Source: Candidatus Aminicenans sakinawicola JGI OTU-1
GTDB taxonomy: Bacteria; Acidobacteriota; Aminicenantia; Aminicenantales; Aminicenantaceae
NCBI GenBank assembly: GCA_000493965.1
Contig: AWNV01000019.1
Span: forward strand, 1 to 47,347
Length of the DNA stretch: 47,347 nucleotides
Direction: 5' to 3'
Shown: positions 1-8,593 of the stretch, in pieces
Numbering within the stretch: position 1 is the stretch's first letter
Layout: the number at the start of each line of letters is the position of its first letter
Notes under the pieces: model-generated
Database searches by the model: none
Told to the model about the DNA's origin: nothing
The model's input: the letters and a program-made list of their open reading frames with translations, nothing else
Translations under genes and position numbers: made by a program

Positions 1-39
1 ACTCAGAAAGGCTAAATCTTTCAATGTCGCTTCCTCCAT
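1..39 (-). CDS. Possible start of a gene running off the left edge
   Basis: On the minus strand the frame is open from just after a TAA at 73-75 to the window edge and reads as acidic, protein-like sequence, with one ATG at 37-39 giving MEEATLKDLAFLS. A purine-rich stretch sits directly against that ATG, too close for a normal ribosome binding site, so either the start is different or this is a decayed fragment. It lies downstream of pfkA on the same strand. No function can be assigned from 13 residues. Confidence 0.2.
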   Translation of the reverse strand, partial: MEEATLKDLAFLS

Positions 40-85
40 CCCCTCAAATTCATCTGCTTTGCCTTGTATAGATTAATATCTATAT

Positions 86-113
86 GTTAGCTAACGTGGG
101 TTATTCACGTTAA
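86..113 (-). repeat. Dispersed intergenic repeat, copy A, overlapping the pfkA stop
   Basis: On the minus strand this reads TTAACGTGAATAACCC followed by ACGTTAGCTAAC. It shares the core CGTGAATAAyCCA-GGTTAGC with copies near 19.25, 43.74 and 45.28 kb. It contains a small dyad (AACGTG/CACGTT, 93-111) and the palindrome GTTAGCTAAC (86-95). The TGA of pfkA (105-107) falls inside the conserved core. Seen directly; the family identity is unknown. Confidence 0.45.
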
Positions 114-1061
114 GATCTGAATCAACTCAACATAGGATGAAAAATCCTCAATCTTCGGTTTTAAGGCTTCTTCTAGAGGATAAATAACTGCTTCGTCATT
201 TACCCAGCCAATCGCATGAAGAGATTTCCCTTGAATAAGTGCATCAACAGCCTTTTTCCCCATGAGAGCCCCTAAAAACCTGTCAAAGGCACTGGGACTG
301 CCTCCTCTTTGAATATGTCCGATCACTGTTGCCTTTATATCTGTCACGTAAGTTTTCAGTTCTTTTTCAATCTCTTTTGCCAAACATGCACCTTCTGCAA
401 CAATAATGATCCAGCTCTTTTTCCCTGTTTTTCTACCCTCTTCGATTTTTTTTACCAGGCTTTTTATCTCTATTTTTTCGCCGGGAATAAGAATATCCTC
501 GGCGCCTCCGGACAAAGCAGAATGTACGGCAATGGACCCAGAATTCCTTCCCATTACTTCTATGAGAAATATCCTGTCCATACTTGAGGAAGTATCCTTT
601 ATTTTATCAATAGCATCCATTGCAGTGTTTAAAGCAGTATCAAAACCCAATGTCCTCTGGGTACCATTGATATCATTATCGATTGTGGCTGGAATCCCGA
701 CAACAGGGACTGCGAATTCCTCATGAAAAAGCAGAGCTCCCTGAAAAGACCCGTTTCCTCCGATTACAATAAGGCCGTCGATCTCATCACTACATAAATT
801 TTTATATGCTATTTCCCTGTATTGTTTTTTAAAAAAAGCATCACATCGGGCCGTCTTCAACACAGTCCCTCCCCGGGAAATGATATTGCTGACATCACGC
901 GGCCCAAGATTCTTAAATTTCTTTTCTATTAATCCCATGAATCCACAGCCGACACCAATAACTATAAGGCCTTCATGATGTCCGTATCTGACCACACTCC
1001 TTACGGCACAGTTCATTCCCGGAGCATCGCCACCTGAAGTCAAAATCGCTATCTTTTTCAT
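105..1061 (-). CDS. pfkA: 6-phosphofructokinase (ATP-dependent type)
   Basis: Phosphorylates fructose 6-phosphate to fructose 1,6-bisphosphate, the committed step of glycolysis, in the cytoplasm. The 318-aa length fits bacterial PfkA. Visible motifs are the N-terminal ILTSGGDAPGMN nucleotide loop, IPATIDNDINGT with the catalytic Asp region, GFDTALNTAMDAI, the substrate-binding MGRNSG, and GHIQRGGSPSAFDR near the C-terminus. In the ATP site the usual GGDGS reads GGNGS: Gly is kept at the position that is Asp in PPi-dependent enzymes, so ATP use is favoured, but the Mg-associated Asp is Asn. An AAGGG ribosome site precedes the ATG. It follows the tricorn gene by 16 nt on the same strand, so the two are probably co-transcribed. 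The last two codons and the stop lie in a dispersed repeat. Confidence 0.93.
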   Translation of the reverse strand: MKKIAILTSGGDAPGMNCAVRSVVRYGHHEGLIVIGVGCGFMGLIEKKFKNLGPRDVSNIISRGGTVLKTARCDAFFKKQYREIAYKNLCSDEIDGLIVIGGNGSFQGALLFHEEFAVPVVGIPATIDNDINGTQRTLGFDTALNTAMDAIDKIKDTSSSMDRIFLIEVMGRNSGSIAVHSALSGGAEDILIPGEKIEIKSLVKKIEEGRKTGKKSWIIIVAEGACLAKEIEKELKTYVTDIKATVIGHIQRGGSPSAFDRFLGALMGKKAVDALIQGKSLHAIGWVNDEAVIYPLEEALKPKIEDFSSYVELIQILT

Positions 1062-1077
1062 TTGTTTCCCTTAATTC

Positions 1078-4000
1078 TTATTTCTTAACACTTATTAATT
1101 CCAACATCTTCTCAATCGCTTTTTCCAATTGTGGATCCTGTCCATGAAGTTCGTGGTTCAAGTCATTCATGACAAAAATATCAGGCTTTACACCTCCACT
1201 GGTTTCAAGATCTTTTCCATCAAGTGTGAAACACCCCCACCAGGGAAGCCTGAAAGAGCCTCCATTCATCAGTCTTACACTCGTTGTAAAGATCAACCAT
1301 CCATATGTGGTGTTGCCTACAATAGGACCTCTCTTTAAAGTTTTGAATCCATTCGAGGTCATTTCGCCATCACTCAATGTCACTTCATTAGTAATAAGAA
1401 CAACCGGTTTGTCAGCAAAACCGAAAGTGGACTGAGGTGTTTCAGACAGACCCCGCATGCGCCATTTAGCATAAACAGGTTTTGTAAGGGCTTGGAGAAC
1501 CCTGTCGTGGACATTTCCGCCAAAGTTAAAGCGCAAATCCAAGATTAATCCCCTGCGGGGAACAGCATCCCGCTCTAATTCTTTGAGAAAGCGCGCCAGG
1601 TCCCCGCGTCCCATGGCACGCATATAAATGTAAGCTACCTGGTCATCCGTCTTCTCTTTTACAATTTTTCTACGGCTTTTTATCCATTCTTCCAGTAAAA
1701 GCCTGTTTTCTGCCCCGGATGATATAGGTTTGAGAAAAACTTCAAGATCTTCCTGCGATTTTATGTTTTTAAATGTTAACCTGATACGTTTTTCAAGCTT
1801 TCCATTTAAGAATTTCCAAATATTCTGTCCGGCATTGACTGCCTTTCCCTCAACTGCTATGAGCTCATCCCCTTCAGTAATTTTGTCGCGCTGATCATAC
1901 AACGGCCCGTTTTCAATAATTCTTTTTAGGATAATCTTTCCATCCTTAAATTCCCATACAGCTCCTAAATGAGCACTTGGCTCTTCAATTTCCCCCGTCC
2001 TCGGCGGCCTCATGCCGGTATGGGAAGAATTCAGATAACCAATCATCTCGTTGGCATAATCATAGAAATCCTTCTCTTCACGTACCTGCTGCAGAACAGG
2101 CCGGAACTGCTCATAGACGTCCTTCCAGTTAATATGATGGAAATCGGGATCGTAATAATAATGGAGCAAAGTGTAATAGAGCTCTCCAAGCATCTGTTCG
2201 TAATCTGCAGTTTTATCGATCTTGATTTTAGTCTTGAACGAAATATTTTTGTTCTTTTTATTGTTCAGTGTAATACAGCCGATTTTGCCCGAGCTCAGAT
2301 AGTAAAGTGACTTACCCTTCTTGTCGCATTGAAGATCCCTGGGGTTCGTTATGTTAGGCATAAACGGCTCATACTTCCCCCACTTTTTCTTTTCCAAACT
2401 TATCTTCCAGAGATGATATTTACCGTCAATGTTTGAAACAAAATAAATGGTGCTGTTGTCTTCCGGCAAAAGGATATACTCGCCATCGTTTCCCAGAGTG
2501 TTGGTTACTGTGCTGGTCTGACGGTCAAGATTTTCCAGTTTTAACTTGACTTCTACTGTTTTTTTATCATCCTTTTTCTTTTCCGTCTTCTCTTTTTGAT
2601 CCTGCTCTTTTGCTTCAAACATTTTCTCGAATTTATCCTCGTCAAATTCCGGTTTTTCCGGCTCAAGATAAAGCTGATACAGATCCCACTTGCCAGTAAA
2701 TTCTGGAAAACTGTGCCCATATCGGTTAGAAGAGAAAAGCATGAATTTCCCGTCTGTAGACCAGAACGGGCTGCCTTCATCATAGGCTGTATTGGACATA
2801 CAAAATTTCTTTTTGGAACGAATGTTAATACAAAAGATATCCCGATTTCCGTTTCTCGGAGCCACAACTGCAAGATAACGGCTGTCAGGAGACCAGGCAA
2901 AATTATCTGCAAACCGCCCGCCAAAGTCATCTTCAATTAACAGATTATCTTCTTTATTTTCAACATTTATCAGGCGTATCTCACGTTTTCCACTGTAGCA
3001 TGCAATCCACTTACCGTCCGGAGAAAATCTGGGGAACAATTCGTCATTTTCAGTCTCTGTCAGGCGCATGGCTTTTTCATTTCCAAGAGCAGAAATCATG
3101 AATAAATCTGGATTCGCATTCACATCTGAAACATAAACAAGGGATCTGCTTTCCCTGTCCCAGTCGATGTCACGTTCACGCCATGGGCTGTTCGTTATAT
3201 TACGTGCATATCCGCCATCAACAGACATTATAAAGATATCTCCCCTTACAACTGCGGCAATTTTCTTTCCGTCAGGAGACAGGCGAAATTCGCTCACAAG
3301 GGCCCCTTCTATAAAAAATGACCTATTATCCTTGGTCTCTGCAGGCGCCTCTATAGTCACACAGTGAGAATCACCTGTATTTAGGTCTGTTATCCAGATA
3401 CCAAATTCCCGCTCGTAGACAGCAACAGATGACTTCGAAGCCACAGAAAGCCATTTGACGTCACTCTGATTGAATTGCGTGACGGGCTTTAGATCTGATC
3501 CGTCTTTCGCCACAGACCAGATGTTTTTATTTTTAAACTTTCTGTCACTCACAAAATAGATCCGCTGCCCGTTACTGCTCCAATCGGGCCAGAAACAATT
3601 GCTCGAATCTTCAACAATACATAATGCTTTTTTATCGGAGAATTTTTTAATCCAAATTTTTGCACTGTTGCTTCCTTGATAACCCCGCCGCCACCATGAT
3701 CCATTTTCCATCCCCAGAGAAAACAGAAAACTGCTGCCATCTGGAGAAACTTTGGCATCATATGGCCAGCTCCAGTAAGTATCCAGTACAGGAATTGCGT
3801 TTCCACCTTTAACACTTATCTTAAAAACACTGCACATAGAATCCCTGTTGGACCGGAAAACAATCCATTGGCCGTCTTGAGTGAAGCTTGTAGCTACATC
3901 TTCCCCGCTATGATAAGTGAGCTGCTTCGGGTTCCCACCTTTGGCTTTGATGATATATACGTCATTGTTCCCTTTCCGGTTGGATGTAAATGCCAAGCAT

Positions 4001-4245
4001 AACCCATCCTGTGACCATATTGGCTCCCGGTCATAGGCCACGTGATCGGTTAAACGTGTTGCCCCTCCACCTTTTGAGGAGACTAACCAGAGGTCTCCCA
4101 TATAAGAAAAAGCAATCTGATTGCCATCTGGAGAAATGGCGGGATATCGTGCTCCTATAAGTTCCGTTTCCCCTGCATTTATAAACTGAACAAAAACTCC
4201 ACCAATAAATACTAAACAAAGTAAAACAAAACATGTCCGTTTCAT
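1078..4245 (-). CDS. Tricorn-type S41 serine protease, exported
   Basis: Large peptide-degrading protease with the tricorn layout. The 1055-aa protein has an N-terminal signal peptide (MKRTCFVLLCLVFIGGVFVQFINA), many WD40/TolB-like beta-propeller blades with repeated SPDGxxIA and DGKW motifs (about residues 25-640), a core helical domain, a PDZ-like segment and the S41 catalytic domain. Tricorn catalytic residues are recognisable: Ser-His in NSSHTGM near residue 739, nucleophile Ser in TLSDGE near 958, and Glu in LETSGGVKPD near 1013. I chose the ATG at 4245 over the one at 4281 because GGAGGA stands just before it and the signal peptide then begins correctly. A charged Lys/Glu-rich linker lies at about residues 535-570. 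pfkA follows 16 nt downstream. It probably acts in the periplasm on peptides, complementing the M3 and M14 peptidases near 30-34 kb. Confidence 0.9.
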   Translation of the reverse strand: MKRTCFVLLCLVFIGGVFVQFINAGETELIGARYPAISPDGNQIAFSYMGDLWLVSSKGGGATRLTDHVAYDREPIWSQDGLCLAFTSNRKGNNDVYIIKAKGGNPKQLTYHSGEDVATSFTQDGQWIVFRSNRDSMCSVFKISVKGGNAIPVLDTYWSWPYDAKVSPDGSSFLFSLGMENGSWWRRGYQGSNSAKIWIKKFSDKKALCIVEDSSNCFWPDWSSNGQRIYFVSDRKFKNKNIWSVAKDGSDLKPVTQFNQSDVKWLSVASKSSVAVYEREFGIWITDLNTGDSHCVTIEAPAETKDNRSFFIEGALVSEFRLSPDGKKIAAVVRGDIFIMSVDGGYARNITNSPWRERDIDWDRESRSLVYVSDVNANPDLFMISALGNEKAMRLTETENDELFPRFSPDGKWIACYSGKREIRLINVENKEDNLLIEDDFGGRFADNFAWSPDSRYLAVVAPRNGNRDIFCINIRSKKKFCMSNTAYDEGSPFWSTDGKFMLFSSNRYGHSFPEFTGKWDLYQLYLEPEKPEFDEDKFEKMFEAKEQDQKEKTEKKKDDKKTVEVKLKLENLDRQTSTVTNTLGNDGEYILLPEDNSTIYFVSNIDGKYHLWKISLEKKKWGKYEPFMPNITNPRDLQCDKKGKSLYYLSSGKIGCITLNNKKNKNISFKTKIKIDKTADYEQMLGELYYTLLHYYYDPDFHHINWKDVYEQFRPVLQQVREEKDFYDYANEMIGYLNSSHTGMRPPRTGEIEEPSAHLGAVWEFKDGKIILKRIIENGPLYDQRDKITEGDELIAVEGKAVNAGQNIWKFLNGKLEKRIRLTFKNIKSQEDLEVFLKPISSGAENRLLLEEWIKSRRKIVKEKTDDQVAYIYMRAMGRGDLARFLKELERDAVPRRGLILDLRFNFGGNVHDRVLQALTKPVYAKWRMRGLSETPQSTFGFADKPVVLITNEVTLSDGEMTSNGFKTLKRGPIVGNTTYGWLIFTTSVRLMNGGSFRLPWWGCFTLDGKDLETSGGVKPDIFVMNDLNHELHGQDPQLEKAIEKMLELISVKK

Positions 4246-4410
4246 GTTTCCTCCTACAAATCTTTCATTACCCTGAATCATTCATAAAAGACTGCTTATA
4301 CCATTAAACAATTAATGCAGATTATATCCGAAGCTAAAATTTTTTTTAACTAGTAATTTTAAAACTTGCTTCATTATGTTAATAAGAAAGTGTTTAAACT
4401 GGAGGTTAAC

Positions 4411-5397
4411 ATGAAAAAAATTCATTATACCTTAATTATTCTATTGCTGATTTTTCCATTCAGCACATATACTCAAGATTATAACTGGTACAAAGGAAAT
4501 ACCCACTGTCACACTACAAATTCCGATGGGGATGAACTTCCCAGAAAAGTCGTAAGGTGGTATCAGGATCACGGTTATAACTTTCTCATAATCACAGATC
4601 ACAACTTTCTTACGGAGATAAAATATCTTGACACCGATGCTAACGACGATTTTATCCTTATTCAAGGCGAAGAAGTAACGGATTCCTACAATAAGACACC
4701 TATTCATTTGAATGCAATCAACATCAACAAATGTATCGAGCCCCAGCATGGCAGCAATAAGGTTGAAACACTTCAGAACAACATAAATGCCATTATTGAT
4801 GCAGGTGGGCTTGTGCAGATAAACCATCCTAACTGGAGATGGGCTTTTACAGATAAAGAAATGTCTCAATTAAAAGGATCTCATTTATTTGAAATCTCTA
4901 ATTCTTCATATAACTGCAATAATTTTGGAGCAGGCGGGAATCCAGGAATGGAGGAAATCTGGGAAAGGCTGCTTTCGCAGGGAATCTTGATGTACGGAGT
5001 TGCCTCAGATGACGCCCACGACTATACAGGAGAATTCAGCCCGCAAAAATCTAACCCGGGAACAGGCTGGATCATGGTGAAGACAATAAAATTGACTCCA
5101 AAAGCCATCATAGAGGCACTAAAAAAAGGAGAATTCTATGCAACTATAGGAGTCATACTAAAAGATATCACAATCACAAAAAACAAATACATAATAGAAA
5201 TAATAAAACAAGAAGATGATATTAAATACACTACAACTTTCATCGGAAAAAACGGCAAAATACTCAAGGAAAGCTTTGATATGAGGGCTGTGTATGCATT
5301 CAAAGGAGATGAATCATATGTTCGCGCCAGAATCTTTGCTTCATCCGGTGAATTTGCCTGTACCCAACCCGTATTCCTTAAAGACTCATCGCAATAA
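4411..5397 (+). CDS. Exported PHP-domain metallohydrolase (CehA/McbA-like)
   Basis: Predicted metal-dependent phosphoesterase/hydrolase of the PHP superfamily, 328 aa. A signal peptide (about residues 1-21) precedes the first metal motif THCHTTNSDGD (His32, His34). Further metal-site motifs are ITDHN, EEVTD, NHPNW and DDAHD, as expected for a PHP barrel. The start at 4411 is set by GGAGG at 4401-4405; an upstream in-frame ATG at 4366 has no ribosome site. It is divergent from the tricorn gene and alone on its strand. CehA/McbA relatives hydrolyse carbamates or phosphoesters, but the substrate here cannot be told. The C-terminal 80 residues are a beta-rich extension. Confidence 0.8.
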   Translation: MKKIHYTLIILLLIFPFSTYTQDYNWYKGNTHCHTTNSDGDELPRKVVRWYQDHGYNFLIITDHNFLTEIKYLDTDANDDFILIQGEEVTDSYNKTPIHLNAININKCIEPQHGSNKVETLQNNINAIIDAGGLVQINHPNWRWAFTDKEMSQLKGSHLFEISNSSYNCNNFGAGGNPGMEEIWERLLSQGILMYGVASDDAHDYTGEFSPQKSNPGTGWIMVKTIKLTPKAIIEALKKGEFYATIGVILKDITITKNKYIIEIIKQEDDIKYTTTFIGKNGKILKESFDMRAVYAFKGDESYVRARIFASSGEFACTQPVFLKDSSQ

Positions 5398-5555
5398 CTG
5401 ATACCTGAGGATGATATGAACAGCAGATGAACTATTCATAAAAATTGCTGATAAATTATAAAAAATAAAACCAGCTATAACCGTTCTCCAAAGAATACTA
5501 ATAACTTCCTTGTCTTATGCCTTTTTTATAACAAATTCTAAATCTACTATCAGCA

Positions 5556-7130
5556 TTAAATGACAAAAATGCTGTTATAGAAATCTTTTACAATCTTATC
5601 ATATTCTTCTCTATAGGCTTTTACAGCAGGAGGAAGAAAATCCATAATATCCTGTGCCGTTATGCCGTCTTCTCCTTTATCGCTTGCTGCCAGGTCCCCG
5701 GAAAGTCCATGAATGAACACGCCCGTTCTCACAGCATCTTCGAACGACAATCCCAGGCCAAACATAGCAGCTATCGCACCTGTAAGCACATCCCCTGACC
5801 CTGCTGTGGCCATACCTGGATTTCCACTCATATTGATAAAGATTCTTTCATCCGGATAACATGTTAAAGAATGAGCGCCCTTTAACACAATAATCGAATT
5901 CAGCTTTTTTGCTTGTTCCTGAAGGACATCAATCTTATTTTCATCGATTTCTTCTACTGAAAGACCTGTTATTCTGGACATCTCACCAAGATGGGGAGTA
6001 ATTACTGTAGGTTCTCGTCTTTCCATCATTATTTCGGGAGTTCTGACTAGAGCTGTGATCCCGTCACCATCGATTAGAAGCGGCTTTTTTATATCTTTTG
6101 TCAGGCACCTTACAAGCTCCTGCGTCCCATCATTAAGCGATAGGCCTGGCCCCATTACAACCATATTCACTAGCTCAGAGAGTTCTAAAAGTCTGTCTAT
6201 ATTCTTTAAAGCAATACTACCGGAAGACGTTTCTTCCTGCGGGACAAAGACAATTTCGCTGGCTTTACTGGCTATATAAGGAGTGATAGAGGACGGTGCT
6301 GCCAAACGGGAATATCCACCTCCCGCCTTTAAAAAAGACATTGCAGAGAAGTAAGGGGCTCCAAAATAACTCCTTGCTCCTGCGATAAAAAGCACATCCC
6401 CCAAATCTCCTTTATGGGCATTCCTGTCTCGTTCAGGGAATCTGACAGGAATGTTCACTTCTATCTTGATAGAATCCCTATTATAAAGCGATGGAGGAAA
6501 AGAAATATGCGAGACATAGAGTTTCCCGCAGTTTTCGAATCCTGGGTAGAGTACATTTCCTATCTTCGGAAGACCATAGGAAACCGTGTAATCAGACTTA
6601 ACTGCAGCCCCCATCACTTTTCCTGTGTTTCCATTTATTCCAGATGGAATATCTATACTCACGACTTTCTTGCCGCTCTGATTAATCAACTGAATAATAT
6701 CCTTATGAAGTCCTTCTACCTTCCTTTTTAAACCTGTTCCAAATACTGCATCCACAACAACATCGCAATGTAAAATTTCACTTTTCAAAGACTCTAAGGA
6801 CTCGATATTTCTTATCTCTATGGGCAGCATGGATACAATTTCATAGTTTTGCTTAGCCGCACCATGAAAATTTTTGACATCACCCAAAACATAAACTACA
6901 ACCTCTCCTTCCATAGAATGTATCTTGCGAGCTACAACAAAACCATCACCTCCGTTATTTCCTGTTCCACAAAACACGACAAATTTTCTATGTCTCACAC
7001 CCAGCTCTTTTAACATGACAAAATAGGCAGCCTGGCCAGCATTCTCCATAAGCAATTCCTGAGTAATTCCGAAATTTTTTATTGCACTATTATCAAGATT
7101 TCTCATCTCTTCAACTCTGCTTACTTTCAT
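5556..7130 (-). CDS. nnr: Bifunctional NAD(P)HX epimerase / ADP-dependent dehydratase
   Basis: Repairs hydrated NADH and NADPH: the N-terminal YjeF domain epimerises the R form and the C-terminal ribokinase-like domain dehydrates the S form using ADP. It acts in the cytoplasm. The 524-aa length matches the fused bacterial protein. Motifs: VFCGTGNNGGDGFVVAR (N-domain nucleotide loop), DAVFGTGL, DIPSGINGNTG, then in the C-domain GARSYFGAPYFSA, VMGPGL, DGDG, TPHLGEMSRI, LKGAHS and the catalytic NPGMATAGSGDVLTG. GAGGAGGG lies just upstream of the ATG. It is monocistronic in appearance, convergent with the PHP gene. Confidence 0.93.
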   Translation of the reverse strand: MKVSRVEEMRNLDNSAIKNFGITQELLMENAGQAAYFVMLKELGVRHRKFVVFCGTGNNGGDGFVVARKIHSMEGEVVVYVLGDVKNFHGAAKQNYEIVSMLPIEIRNIESLESLKSEILHCDVVVDAVFGTGLKRKVEGLHKDIIQLINQSGKKVVSIDIPSGINGNTGKVMGAAVKSDYTVSYGLPKIGNVLYPGFENCGKLYVSHISFPPSLYNRDSIKIEVNIPVRFPERDRNAHKGDLGDVLFIAGARSYFGAPYFSAMSFLKAGGGYSRLAAPSSITPYIASKASEIVFVPQEETSSGSIALKNIDRLLELSELVNMVVMGPGLSLNDGTQELVRCLTKDIKKPLLIDGDGITALVRTPEIMMERREPTVITPHLGEMSRITGLSVEEIDENKIDVLQEQAKKLNSIIVLKGAHSLTCYPDERIFINMSGNPGMATAGSGDVLTGAIAAMFGLGLSFEDAVRTGVFIHGLSGDLAASDKGEDGITAQDIMDFLPPAVKAYREEYDKIVKDFYNSIFVI

Positions 7131-7521
7131 ATTTCCCTCCTCTGATGCTTCTATCTAGTGTTCAAATTATCTCAGAATGCATACAGCGTCAAGCAAAACC
7201 CGAAGAAAATTTCGCTTGGAATAAAACAAGAAGCAGGATTTTCTTAAAATTCTATATATTATGCAGGAAAATTTCATTGCATGGATTATTAGTTTTCAAT
7301 TAAAAAATGGCAGAAAAGTACCCGGCATATTTTTTCGGATAAAAAGGCACCTAGTGCCTTTTTTTTGGGATACTTCCCGATGCGTTAGAATTTCAAAATA
7401 AACAAAGGTTTTAATGTACCAACTTGTACCTTGTATTATTCTCGAAAAACCGTTAAGAAAGAGGATATCCCTTATATTAACTCACAGGACATCCAATTAC
7501 ATGGGAAGCGAATAAAACTTT
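7131..7521. other. Intergenic region between nnr and csp
   Basis: About 390 bp with no convincing gene. It contains the strong symmetrical hairpin at 7341-7366. A 73-codon open frame at 7082-7303 (plus) overlaps the antisense of nnr, has no ribosome site and no recognisable protein character. The rest is AT-rich and featureless to my eye. Confidence 0.5.
7341..7366. terminator. Bidirectional hairpin terminator, mini-hairpin copy 1
   Basis: AAAAAGGCAC - CTA - GTGCCTTTTT followed by further T. The 10-bp perfect stem has T-runs on both strands, so it can end csp transcripts coming from the right and read-through from the left. It closely resembles the hairpin at 43711-43729 (AAAGGYAC-CTR-GTRCCTTT pattern), so it may be a dispersed element serving as a terminator. 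Confidence 0.7.
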
Positions 7522-7722
7522 CTATATTTTAACTACATTCTTGGCGACAGGGCCTCTCTCTCCATCTTCAACATCATACGTTACCTGGTCACCTTCTGAA
7601 AGCGTCTTAAATCCAGGCGTATTGATAGATGAATAATGAACAAAGATATCTTTGCCATCTTCCTGTTCAATAAAACCATATCCCTTCTGCTCACTAAACC
7701 ATTTAACTGTTCCTTTAGACAA
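7522..7722 (-). CDS. Cold shock protein, CspA family
   Basis: A 66-aa single cold-shock (OB-fold) domain with both RNA-binding motifs: KGYGFIEQ (RNP1-like) and DIFVHYSSI (RNP2-like), and the usual GTVKWFS opening. Binds single-stranded RNA/DNA and melts mRNA structure. The start codon is TTG: AGGAGG lies 8 nt upstream, and the family N-terminus MxKGTVKWF begins exactly there, with no in-frame ATG or GTG nearby. It is alone, with a long gap upstream in which a structured leader, common for this family, could lie; I could not place the promoter. Confidence 0.93.
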   Translation of the reverse strand: MSKGTVKWFSEQKGYGFIEQEDGKDIFVHYSSINTPGFKTLSEGDQVTYDVEDGERGPVAKNVVKI

Positions 7723-8125
7723 AACACTTACCTCCTATAAAACTTTCGCTGACCCAGGATTCAGGCTAGTGCTCAAACAAAAGGTGTAATCCTTCAGATT
7801 GAAAACCGAAAATACATCCAGGTCATTCTTTATAATAAAACTCCATTCTTGGAATATATACATAAAAATCCTTAATAATCTATCAAGCTTTTTGATTCTT
7901 TTCATGGAAGGTATTAATATTTTTGAGTTAACACTTGATGGATACTAAATTCTTGTCGTTGGATTATTACTAATATTGGAAGGAAACTATTTCCTACACA
8001 CTTTTTCTTTCTCCAAATCTTACTATGAATATTTATAGCACAATAAAAATACAATGTCAAAACAAAATTTCTGCTTTTTTTTAGCTATTTTTCAGAAGAA
8101 TTTTATAATAAAATAGAAATATATC
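7723..8125. other. Intergenic region upstream of csp and of the dehydratase gene
   Basis: About 400 bp of very AT-rich sequence separating two divergent genes. It holds the csp ribosome site (AGGAGG at 7731-7736 on the minus strand) and presumably the csp leader and both promoters, but no clear -35/-10 pair stands out. No ORF or repeat was recognised. Confidence 0.45.
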
Positions 8126-8584
8126 ATGAAAAAATCACAGATCCTGGATCAAATCAAAGAGTCGATCGGTAAGGAAATCGGGATATCAGAATGGATGGAA
8201 ATTACCCAGGACAGAATAAATGCCTTCGCCGAGTGCACTGAAGACAGGCAGTGGATTCACATCAATGAGGAGATGGCAAAGAAAAGCCCTTTCAAAAAAA
8301 CGTTAGCTCATGGCTACCTGATTCTTTCTCTACTGTCCCATTTTAACTTCCAGAACAAGTTTCTTCCCGATGGGATCAAGATGGCATTTAATTACGGCCT
8401 AAATCGTGTGAGGTTTATAAATCCAGTACCAGTGGGATCAAAAATCAGGAACAGGGCTGTACTCAAAGATGTCATCAAAAAAAGCAGGCACAAAATCCTG
8501 ATAGTCCTTGAGAATACAGTCGAAATAAAAGGGCAGAAAAAACCGGCAATGGTTGCCGAGAGCCTTGCCCTTATTATCATTTAA
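8126..8584 (+). CDS. MaoC/NodN-like (R)-enoyl-CoA hydratase family protein
   Basis: A 152-aa single hot-dog domain. The family signature is visible at residues 20-70: WMEITQDRINAFAECTEDRQ, then WIHINEE, and FKKTLAHGYLILSLLSH, which gives the catalytic Asp/His pair of hydratase-2 (DRQWIH) and the AHGYL helix of NodN-type members. Members hydrate trans-2-enoyl-CoA or related thioesters in the cytoplasm; the substrate is not evident. No Shine-Dalgarno sequence is visible before the ATG, so the start relies on the family N-terminus. It is convergent with the large minus-strand catabolic run and unlikely to be part of it. Confidence 0.82.
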   Translation: MKKSQILDQIKESIGKEIGISEWMEITQDRINAFAECTEDRQWIHINEEMAKKSPFKKTLAHGYLILSLLSHFNFQNKFLPDGIKMAFNYGLNRVRFINPVPVGSKIRNRAVLKDVIKKSRHKILIVLENTVEIKGQKKPAMVAESLALIII

Positions 8585-8593
8585 TGAAGGTTT

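Noticed and set aside
7723..8125. Riboswitch or thermosensor leader before csp
   Set aside because: A structured leader is plausible for the family, but I could not find a specific conserved fold or promoter here.
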